Source: Chryseosolibacter histidinae
Lineage (GTDB): Bacteria > Bacteroidota > Bacteroidia > Cytophagales > Cyclobacteriaceae
Assembly (NCBI RefSeq): GCF_018598225.1
Contig: NZ_JAHESF010000031.1
Coordinates: 22,856 to 86,855, forward strand
Reading direction: 5' to 3'
Length of the DNA stretch: 64,000 bases
In this document: in pieces, positions 58,344-64,000 of the stretch
How the letters are laid out: every line of letters begins with the position of its first letter
Numbering within the stretch: the first letter of the stretch is position 1
The notes under the pieces: model-generated
Told to the model about the DNA's origin: nothing
The model's input: only the letters and a program-made list of their open reading frames with translations
Database searches by the model: none
Position numbers and translations under genes: made by a program

Positions 58344-59237
58344 TTAAAACTCTAACTTCTTCTGCTGTGTGTTCTTTTCGTAGAGGTACAACATGATGCC
58401 ATCTTTCAGACCTACTTCGGGCACGAGGATGCTGGCGGCGTGTGCCCACTCCATCACCTTGGTGTAGATATCACTGGCGGGGACGATCACGTCGGCGCGG
58501 TCAGGGTTCATCTGCAGCTGATAGATGCGCTGCTCCAGCGAATAACTTTCGATCATCTGCCGGATCTCTTTTACTTTTTTGATGGAAAGGGTCTTGCCGG
58601 GTTTCTGCTTGGCGAGCTCGAAGATCTTGCTGATGTTTCCACCGGTTCCCACGGCAGTGACCTTGCCGTATTCCTTCTTCACATTTTCCTTCACCCAGCG
58701 TTCCATGTCTTCCCACATGGCAGGCGAGTCCGTTTGCTCGAGCACCCGCACCGATCCGATCTTGAACGAACGTGTTTTGATTTTTTTTCCATCCACATAG
58801 AGGTTCAGCTCCGTGCTTCCACCGCCCACATCGATATGCAGGTACGTCTTTTTGGTGAGGAAGGAGCTGATGGCCCTGTTGATGAGCTCCGCTTCGCGGT
58901 TGCCGTCGATGATATTGATCGTGATGCCCAGCTCGTTCCTGACCTCTTCCGCCAGGTCGGGGCCGTTCTCCGATTCACGCATGGCCGAGGTGGCGCAAAA
59001 CATGTAGTCGGTCACTTCGTAGAGCTCCACCAGCAGCTTGAAAGCCTTCATCAGCTTCTTGAACTTTTCAATACTTTTGGCGCTGATCTTCCCGGTAGAG
59101 AAAACATCATGGCCAAGCCTGAGGGGAAAACGGACGTACTCGAGTTTTTTGAACAGGAATGTAGGGCTGTTGTCCAGCACGGTGGACACCTGGAAGCGAA
59201 TAGCGTTGGAGCCGATGTCTATGGCAGCGAGTTTCAA
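58344..59237 (-). CDS. ppx: Exopolyphosphatase / Ppx-GppA family phosphatase
   Basis: A 297-residue member of the ASKHA-fold Ppx/GppA family. Phosphate-loop 1 is KLAAIDIGSNAIR (residues 2-14); ATSAMRESENG and the second loop HIDVGGGSTELNLY (about 144-157) complete the nucleotide/phosphate site; AVGTGGNISKIFEL is the adenosine-side motif. It lacks the C-terminal HD-type extension of the long Escherichia coli Ppx, as is usual for the short form. It hydrolyses polyphosphate or pppGpp; which one cannot be told. The family start sits at TTG 59237, because no in-frame ATG or GTG precedes the first motif closely. A 12-codon ORF (59272-59234) ends by overlapping this TTG. Confidence 0.9.
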   Translation of the reverse strand: MKLAAIDIGSNAIRFQVSTVLDNSPTFLFKKLEYVRFPLRLGHDVFSTGKISAKSIEKFKKLMKAFKLLVELYEVTDYMFCATSAMRESENGPDLAEEVRNELGITINIIDGNREAELINRAISSFLTKKTYLHIDVGGGSTELNLYVDGKKIKTRSFKIGSVRVLEQTDSPAMWEDMERWVKENVKKEYGKVTAVGTGGNISKIFELAKQKPGKTLSIKKVKEIRQMIESYSLEQRIYQLQMNPDRADVIVPASDIYTKVMEWAHAASILVPEVGLKDGIMLYLYEKNTQQKKLEF

Positions 59238-59316
59238 TCGATATCGTGAATGGCAGTTAACAATTTCTTCATATCCAGATTACAACCGGACGGCGCATTT
59301 ATGGGTCAATAATACT

Positions 59317-59877
59317 GTGATACGCAAAACTATCAAACTTTTTCTATTCGCCGCACTTGGCCTGGTACTCAGTGGGTGTCCGCCGGGAGATCCTTATCCC
59401 GAATTCCCGGTTGACGAGGTTGAAGGCTACAAGCCGGTATATGCCACCGATGCGGAAGCAAGCATCGAATTCCAGGAGGCCAGGCCCCTGAAGAAACCCG
59501 GCAAGATCTACGTTTATGGCAAGTACCTGCTGGTGAATGAACAATCTCAAGGCATCCATGTGATCGATAACACAGACCCGTCGGCTCCCAAGCCCGTCGG
59601 TTTTCTTCGTGTTTATGGCAATGTGGATATGGCTGTACGGAACAATGTGCTGTATGTGGATCACATCGGCGACCTGGTGGCCCTGCAGATCACGGACCTG
59701 AACAACATCCAGGAGATCAGCCGCATCTCTTCCTGGAGCAATGACCTGCCGCCTGCCGATGACTCTGCCCTGGAATGGGAAAGGCGTGGCCGTTATTTCG
59801 AATGTGTAGACCCTGAGAAGGGCAAGGTGATTGGCTGGATTTTAACCACTTTAAAAAAACCAGAATGCTACCGGTAA
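59317..59877 (+). CDS. Lipoprotein with LVIVD-type repeats
   Basis: A 186-residue predicted lipoprotein starting at GTG 59317 (VIRKTIKLFLFAALGLVLSGC), with lipobox LSGC. After a short Pro-rich spacer the sequence has LVIVD-like propeller repeats (IYVYGKYLLVNEQSQGIHVID, VDMAVRNNVLYVDHIGDLVALQI). The longer frame from 59038 runs antisense through ppx and has no signal sequence, so I reject it. It is the first gene of a three-gene unit: its last 13 nt overlap the next start. The LVIVD family is extracytoplasmic and of unknown function. Confidence 0.82.
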   Translation: MIRKTIKLFLFAALGLVLSGCPPGDPYPEFPVDEVEGYKPVYATDAEASIEFQEARPLKKPGKIYVYGKYLLVNEQSQGIHVIDNTDPSAPKPVGFLRVYGNVDMAVRNNVLYVDHIGDLVALQITDLNNIQEISRISSWSNDLPPADDSALEWERRGRYFECVDPEKGKVIGWILTTLKKPECYR

Positions 59878-60614
59878 GATCGCGGATATTCGTGGCAATT
59901 TTTACATTGTGCGTGCTGCTGGCCGCTTGTGACGATGACACAACCACAGGCCCGCTGCAGGGCAAAAGCGGCTCTATGGCCAGGTTTGTGCTGGCAAAGG
60001 ACCATCTCTATGTGGCCAACGAAACCACCATCAAGGTGTTCCAGGTCGAAGCCAATGGTGCACTCACCTCGTCAGGCGCTGTGGAAGCTGGTTTTGGCAT
60101 CGAAACCATCTTCGCCAAGGACGACAACCTCTTTCTGGGCGCTGACAACGGCATGTATGTTTACAGCATCGCCAATCCCGCTGTTCCCAAGTTTGTTTCA
60201 TTTTACAACCACATTATGGCCTGCGATCCCGTGGTGGTGCAAGGTCAGTATGCCTATGTCACTTTGCGCGTCAGCGACTGCCGCACCACCGGCTTCGATG
60301 CCGTTGAGGTGATCGACATCAGGAACCTCTCCAGCCCGGTACGCGTCAGCTCGTATGCTACCGAGACCCCCTACGGCCTGGGTGTCGACAACAACCTGCT
60401 TTTCGTTTGCCAGGGCGACGGCGGCCTCAAGGTTTTTGACGTGGCCGATCCAGCCAATGTAAAACAGGTAAAACACTACACGTCACTGCACGCCTACGAT
60501 GTGATCCCCAACCAGGGCGTGCTGCTGCTCACAGGCAATACAGGCATCTACCAGTACGATTACAGCGACGTGCTCAACATCCGCCAGTTAAGTCATATTC
60601 CAGTCGCGCCATGA
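59865..60614 (+). CDS. Lipoprotein with LVIVD-type beta-propeller
   Basis: A 249-residue lipoprotein (MLPVRSRIFVAIFTLCVLLAAC, lipobox LAAC). The rest is a run of LVIVD-like blades: LAKDHLYVANETTIKVFQVE, FAKDDNLFLGADNGMYVYSI, GQYAYVTLRVSDCRTTGFDAVEVIDI, NNLLFVCQGDGGLKVFDVADPANVKQV. It overlaps the upstream lipoprotein gene by 13 nt and the downstream barrel gene by 4 nt (ATGA), so the three are translated from one message. It may have arisen from a split or duplication of one longer LVIVD protein; the upstream gene would supply the missing blades. Function unknown. Confidence 0.84.
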   Translation: MLPVRSRIFVAIFTLCVLLAACDDDTTTGPLQGKSGSMARFVLAKDHLYVANETTIKVFQVEANGALTSSGAVEAGFGIETIFAKDDNLFLGADNGMYVYSIANPAVPKFVSFYNHIMACDPVVVQGQYAYVTLRVSDCRTTGFDAVEVIDIRNLSSPVRVSSYATETPYGLGVDNNLLFVCQGDGGLKVFDVADPANVKQVKHYTSLHAYDVIPNQGVLLLTGNTGIYQYDYSDVLNIRQLSHIPVAP

Positions 60615-61291
60615 AAACCCTCGTGTTCCCGCTCTTGTTCCTGGGTTGTGCGGCCTATGCCCAGAAGGCTGACAGTGTTCGCGTAAGAAGATCTGCGCCT
60701 CCCGTGCTTGCGGTGAAATGGAGTCCGCTTCACCTGTTTGGATATTATCCTACTTTTCAGCTGGCCGTGGAGCACCGAATTGCAGACCAGTTTTCACTGC
60801 AGTGGGATGCCGGTTATGTGATTGACACAGGTGACCCGATCGATCCGAAGAATGGTTTTGACAAGAAGGGGTTCAAGGCGAAGCTGGATGTTCGTTACTA
60901 TATACCTTTTGGCGGCAATGCAGTCTTTTTTGCGCCCGAGTTCTTCTATAATTACGTAGATTTCAGAAAGGCAGGTACCTTTGGTGTTCACTGCGACGAT
61001 CCACAGGGCGGCTGCGATTACTTCCGCTACTATACTTACCCGGTGCGTTACCGCGAACCGGGACTGGCGATGAAAGTTGGCCTTTTTCACCGGTTCGGCA
61101 GGCATGTCTGCATCGAGTACCATCTCGGCGTTGCGCAACGGTTCATCCGGTATAAGGCCATGGGTGTGCCTGCAGAAACGTCTTACGAAGACACGTATGA
61201 AGACGACCCTTTTGACCTTGTACCTTCGCACAGGTCGGCGAACAGGTTGTCACCTACCACCGCCTTCCGGGTGGGGTATATTTTCAGGTAA
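60611..61291 (+). CDS. Outer-membrane beta-barrel protein (DUF3575-like)
   Basis: A 226-residue protein with a signal peptide (MKTLVFPLLFLGCAAYAQ). Barrel features include LAVKWSPLHLFGYYPTFQLAVEHRI near the start, as in DUF3575-type proteins, alternating strands (FKAKLDVRYYIPFG, VCIEYHLGVAQRFI) and a terminal aromatic/basic YIFR. A Cys pair (HCDDPQGGCDYF) may be disulphide-bonded. The last gene of the lipoprotein operon, start overlapping the upstream stop. Role unknown; co-expression suggests that it acts with the two LVIVD lipoproteins at the outer membrane. Confidence 0.8.
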   Translation: MKTLVFPLLFLGCAAYAQKADSVRVRRSAPPVLAVKWSPLHLFGYYPTFQLAVEHRIADQFSLQWDAGYVIDTGDPIDPKNGFDKKGFKAKLDVRYYIPFGGNAVFFAPEFFYNYVDFRKAGTFGVHCDDPQGGCDYFRYYTYPVRYREPGLAMKVGLFHRFGRHVCIEYHLGVAQRFIRYKAMGVPAETSYEDTYEDDPFDLVPSHRSANRLSPTTAFRVGYIFR

Positions 61292-61336
61292 GCCGATTTT
61301 TTTATTACCGATCTTATAGTTTTCTTTGCACTTGCT

Positions 61337-61499
61337 TATCCAGAAAGACCGAGGGAATGGGCCCTGTGACGTCTTAGCATCCTATCTTAAGTCTCGGCTG
61401 AGCCGGGACGAGGTGTTGTGCTAACTCCCATCTGCCTCCCGGCTTGGCCGGGAAAGTGGAAAAAGATAAGTAACCCACCATAGCCGGGCTCTCTGGATA
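61337..61499 (+). promoter_or_regulatory. SAM-I riboswitch upstream of metH
   Basis: The 5' and 3' ends form an 8-bp P1 stem (TATCCAGA 61337-61344 with TCTGGATA 61492-61499). Inside are the SAM-I core elements in order: AGGGAATGGGCCCTGTGA (P2/P3 region, 61352-61369), TTAGCATCC after it, GTGCTAACTCCC (61419-61430) and the P4 strand AGATAAG (61464-61470). An enlarged G+C-rich arm (CCCGGCTTGGCCGGG) lies between the last two. The class senses S-adenosylmethionine and turns down methionine biosynthesis, which fits the metH gene 33 nt downstream. No terminator follows; an AGGAAG ribosome site at 61521-61526 suggests translational control. TAGTTTTC at 61317-61324 may be the -7 box. Confidence 0.88.
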
Positions 61500-61532
61500 G
61501 CAGTAACCAAGCATAACACAAGGAAGCCCTAC

Positions 61533-62549
61533 ATGAAGATCGAAGACATTTTGAAGGAGCGTATCCTCGTACTGGATGGCGCCATGGGTACGATGATCCA
61601 GCGTTACAAGCTGGAGGAAAAAGACTTTCGCAACGAGCGTCTGAAAGATCATCCGCATCCCCTGAAAGGTAACAACGACCTGTTAAGTGTTACCCGTCCT
61701 GACGTTATCAAAGAGATCCACCGGCAATATTTCGAAGCTGGTGCCGACATCGCCGAGACGAACACTTTCGGAAGCACGTGGGTAGCCCAGGCCGACTACC
61801 ACCTCGAGTCGATGGTGTATGAGATCAATTACCAGGCGGCAAAGATCGCCCGCGAAGTAGCCGACGAGTTCACGGCCAAAGAACCTCACAAACCCCGTTT
61901 TGTAGCGGGCTCCATGGGGCCCACCACGAAGCTTGCCTCCATGTCGCCGGATGTGAACAATCCCGGTTACAGGGCCATCACTTTTGACGAGCTGAAAGGC
62001 GCGTTCAAGGAACAGGCCAAGGGACTGCTCGACGGCGGTGTTGACATGCTGCTGCCGGAAACCATTACCGACACGCTGAACGTGAAGGCTGCGTTGTTTG
62101 CCATCCAGGAACTGTTTGAGGAAACCGGCAGGCAGGTGCCCGTGATGGTATCGGGTACGATCACCGACGCCAGCGGAAGGATCTTGTCAGGCCAGACGGC
62201 AGAAGCGTTCCTGGTATCCGTATCACATGTGCCGTTGCTGAGCATCGGGTTGAACTGCGCGTTGGGTGCATCGGCCTTGAGACCCTACCTGCAGGTGCTG
62301 AACGAGAAGTCGTCGTTCTTTGTGAGCGCGCACCCCAATGCAGGCTTGCCCAACGAGTTCGGTCACTATGATCAGACTCCCGAACAGATGGCGGGAGAGA
62401 TAGAGGTATACCTCAAAGAAGGGCTGGTGAACATTGTCGGCGGATGCTGCGGTTCAACGCCAGCCCACATCAAAAAGATCGCAGAAGTTGCCAAAAAATA
62501 TAAACCGCGAATGGTCCATGGTCCATTGTCGATGGTCCATGGCAGTTAG
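61533..62549 (+). CDS. metH: Methionine synthase part 1: homocysteine S-methyltransferase domain
   Basis: A 338-residue protein equal to the first module of cobalamin-dependent methionine synthase. VLDGAMGTMIQRYKLEE opens the barrel; ETNTFGST follows. The zinc ligands are Cys242 (GLNCALG) and Cys305/Cys306 (GGCCGSTP), which bind homocysteine thiolate. In Escherichia coli this module is fused to the folate and cobalamin modules; here they are encoded by the separate gene at 62971. The last 12 residues (MVHGPLSMVHGS, 327-338) are translated from a heptamer array and probably are an add-on to the natural end near KKYKPR. A SAM-I riboswitch precedes it. Confidence 0.94.
   Translation: MKIEDILKERILVLDGAMGTMIQRYKLEEKDFRNERLKDHPHPLKGNNDLLSVTRPDVIKEIHRQYFEAGADIAETNTFGSTWVAQADYHLESMVYEINYQAAKIAREVADEFTAKEPHKPRFVAGSMGPTTKLASMSPDVNNPGYRAITFDELKGAFKEQAKGLLDGGVDMLLPETITDTLNVKAALFAIQELFEETGRQVPVMVSGTITDASGRILSGQTAEAFLVSVSHVPLLSIGLNCALGASALRPYLQVLNEKSSFFVSAHPNAGLPNEFGHYDQTPEQMAGEIEVYLKEGLVNIVGGCCGSTPAHIKKIAEVAKKYKPRMVHGPLSMVHGS
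62511..62543. repeat. Left heptamer array flanking the four-helix-bundle gene
   Basis: Four 7-bp units (GGTCCAT, GGTCCAT, TGTCGAT, GGTCCAT) overlap the last 12 codons and stop of metH part 1. They are complementary to the array at 62932-62962 over 31 bp, with 26 Watson-Crick pairs and three possible G-U pairs. Confidence 0.88.
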
Positions 62550-62578
62550 TATATGTTCAAAATAAACCCTTTCTAATC

Positions 62579-62932
62579 ATGGCCTTTAAATTTGAAAAAT
62601 TAAAAGTATGGGAAATGTCCGTTGACCTTTCAGGAGAAGTTTCTGATCTGGTAAAGCTTTTTCCTAAAGATGAATTGTATGTCCTGACTGCACAGATCAA
62701 ACGTGCATCAGATTCCATTTCGTTGAATATTGCCGAAGGATCAACCGGGCAAAGCAATCCCGAGTTCAAAAAGTTTTTGGGATACTCATTGCGGTCAGCG
62801 ATTGAAGTAGTCGGATGTCTATTTCTGGCTAGGAGGAGGAGATTGATTCCTAATGAACAGTTTGACTTCTTTTACAATAAACTAACGATCTTAATCAAAA
62901 GTATTCAGGCGTTGAGAAATACACTGAAATAG
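62579..62932 (+). CDS. Four-helix-bundle protein (S23/IVP family)
   Basis: A 117-residue all-helical protein of the family found in intervening sequences of 23S rRNA genes and widely dispersed in Bacteroidota. The family signature is clear: [20 protein letters not shown] at the N-terminus, [20 protein letters not shown] in the middle, and [21 protein letters not shown] followed by a C-terminal helix ending [12 protein letters not shown]. The diversity-generating retroelement factor Avd has the same fold, but no reverse transcriptase is in the window. The gene sits between the two parts of metH and is bracketed by inverted heptamer arrays, with its TAG at the first base of the right arm. Composition is more A+T-rich than its neighbours. 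Biochemical function is unknown. Confidence 0.9.
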   Translation: MAFKFEKLKVWEMSVDLSGEVSDLVKLFPKDELYVLTAQIKRASDSISLNIAEGSTGQSNPEFKKFLGYSLRSAIEVVGCLFLARRRRLIPNEQFDFFYNKLTILIKSIQALRNTLK

Positions 62933-62962
62933 CCATGGACTATGGACCATGGACTATGGACT
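62932..62962. repeat. Right heptamer array flanking the four-helix-bundle gene
   Basis: Four 7-bp units of ATGGACY type, the inverted partner of 62511-62543. It begins on the last base of the four-helix gene's stop and ends 8 nt before the ATG of metH part 2. In-frame ATGs inside it (62935, 62956) could extend that protein at its N-terminus. Confidence 0.88.
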
Positions 62963-62970
62963 TAAGAACT

Positions 62971-64000
62971 ATGAATTATACTCTTAAATTAAGTGGTCTT
63001 GAAGCGGTTGAGATCACCGCACAATCAAACTTTGTCAATATTGGTGAACGTACCAATGTGACGGGTTCCGCCAAATTCCTGAAGCTCATCAAGGAAGACA
63101 AATTCGAGGAAGCACTGGAGGTGGCCCTTGACCAGGTGCGTGGTGGCGCCCAGGTGATCGACGTGAACATGGACGAGGGCATGCTCGACTCGCAGGCCGC
63201 CATGGTCAGATTCCTCAACCTCATGGCAGCCGAGCCTGAGATCGCTGTCGTACCCGTGATGGTCGACTCATCCAAGTGGGAAGTGATCGAGGCTGGACTG
63301 AAATGCCTGCAGGGAAAAGGTATCGTGAACTCCATCAGCCTGAAAGCAGGAGAGGAGGAGTTCATCCGTCAGGCAAAGCTGGTGAAACGATATGGCGCTG
63401 CCGTGGTGGTCATGGCGTTTGACGAAGCAGGTCAGGCCGACACCTATGAGCGCAGGATCTCCATCTGCAAACGTGCGTACGACCTGCTGGTGAACGTGAT
63501 CAAATTCCCGCCGCAGGATATCATCTTCGATCCGAACATTTTCCCCGTGGCCACCGGCATCGAAGAGCACCGGAATTATGCGCTCGATTTTTTCAAGGCC
63601 GCGAAATGGATCCGTGAGAACCTTCCCCATGCCCACGTCAGCGGGGGGGTGAGCAACGTATCGTTCAGCTTCCGCGGAAACCAGAAGGTACGCGAAGCGA
63701 TGCACGCCGCCTTCCTTTACCATGCCATCAAACACGGTATGGATATGGGCATTGTGAACCCTACCATGCTCGAAGTGTACGACGAGATCGAAAAAGAGCT
63801 GCTGGAACGTGTGGAGGATGTGCTGCTCAACCGGAGAGACGATGCCACAGAACGTTTGCTCGATTACGCCGAAAAAGTAAAAGGCTCGGCCAAGAAAAAA
63901 GAAGTGGATGACGAGTGGCGCCAGGGTACCGTGGAAGAGCGGATCACCCATGCGCTGGTGAAGGGCATCATCGATCACATCGACCAGGATACCGAAGAAG
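62971..64000 (+). CDS. metH: Methionine synthase part 2: pterin-binding and following modules (runs off right edge)
   Basis: The first 343 residues of the second MetH polypeptide are in the window. The folate (pterin-binding) module is recognisable from [77 protein letters not shown] and [16 protein letters not shown]. The last residues ([20 protein letters not shown]) begin the helical cap of the cobalamin module. With part 1 it would transfer the methyl of 5-methyltetrahydrofolate to homocysteine through cobalamin. I chose ATG 62971; the upstream in-frame ATGs lie in the heptamer array. The split falls exactly between two structural modules of the single-chain enzyme, so activity by two subunits is plausible. 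Confidence 0.93.
   Translation, partial: MNYTLKLSGLEAVEITAQSNFVNIGERTNVTGSAKFLKLIKEDKFEEALEVALDQVRGGAQVIDVNMDEGMLDSQAAMVRFLNLMAAEPEIAVVPVMVDSSKWEVIEAGLKCLQGKGIVNSISLKAGEEEFIRQAKLVKRYGAAVVVMAFDEAGQADTYERRISICKRAYDLLVNVIKFPPQDIIFDPNIFPVATGIEEHRNYALDFFKAAKWIRENLPHAHVSGGVSNVSFSFRGNQKVREAMHAAFLYHAIKHGMDMGIVNPTMLEVYDEIEKELLERVEDVLLNRRDDATERLLDYAEKVKGSAKKKEVDDEWRQGTVEERITHALVKGIIDHIDQDTEE

Noticed and set aside
59038..59316. N-terminal extension of the first LVIVD lipoprotein
   Set aside because: It runs antisense through ppx and lacks a signal sequence; the lipoprotein signal begins at GTG 59317.
61374..61658. Minus-strand ORF across the metH leader
   Set aside because: It is antisense to the SAM-I riboswitch and the beginning of metH.
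62579..62932. Diversity-generating retroelement accessory gene (avd)
   Set aside because: The fold is similar, but no reverse transcriptase, template repeat or variable repeat is seen within the window, and the sequence signature is that of the S23/IVP group.
61533..64000. metH split as a disrupted pseudogene
   Set aside because: Both parts are intact, the break falls between structural modules, and a two-gene arrangement is, to my recollection, seen in other Bacteroidota; only the inserted gene and arrays look secondary.

Overview
The window looks like a chromosomal segment of a gliding-type Bacteroidota, most likely order Cytophagales. Evidence: four large secreted proteins with the type B sorting domain of the type IX secretion system (T9SS), four PorP/SprF-family partners, DUF1573 and LVIVD lipoproteins, weak Shine-Dalgarno sites, and upstream boxes matching the Bacteroidota -7 consensus TAnnTTTG. 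The assignment rests on protein families and was not checked by any search.

Layout. 1-14962 is housekeeping and catabolism: a phospho-sugar mutase (cut by the left edge), hppD, trpS, a DUF1573 protein, glutaryl-CoA dehydrogenase next to tryptophan 2,3-dioxygenase, two tiny membrane proteins, a MORN-repeat/outer-membrane protein, a COG2509 flavoprotein, an M61 peptidase, a CoA-binding protein and an NTF2-like protein. 15176-39027 is a first surface-protein block: an FG-GAP adhesin, a barrel, a 5419-residue SprB-like giant, SprF and SprF-SPOR. 39167-44840 holds an LRR protein, gyrB and ppk1. 44979-58145 is a second surface block with a paralogue of each of the five families in the first block, in a different order. 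58344-61291 holds ppx and a three-gene lipoprotein/barrel operon. 61337-64000 holds a SAM-I riboswitch and a split metH. A four-helix-bundle gene (S23/IVP type) bracketed by inverted repeats lies between the two metH parts; the second part runs off the right edge.

How the genes fit together. The giants and FG-GAP proteins each carry a signal peptide, a seven-motif FG-GAP propeller, Ig-like/PKD modules and a C-terminal type B sorting domain. PorP/SprF proteins are the known partners of such cargo, and each giant is followed 7 nt later by an sprF-like gene. HppD, tryptophan dioxygenase and glutaryl-CoA dehydrogenase point to aromatic amino-acid breakdown. ppk1 and ppx make and degrade polyphosphate.

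The most unusual feature is non-coding. Short tandem arrays, mostly of 7-bp units and sometimes of about 9 bp, fill all eight convergent gene gaps, often from stop codon to stop codon. None was seen in the nine divergent gaps. The unit sequence differs from locus to locus, several arrays are inverted pairs able to form long stems, and some supply stop codons or C-terminal residues to neighbouring genes. One inverted pair encloses the four-helix-bundle gene inside metH, an arrangement that resembles the intervening sequences of bacterial 23S rRNA.
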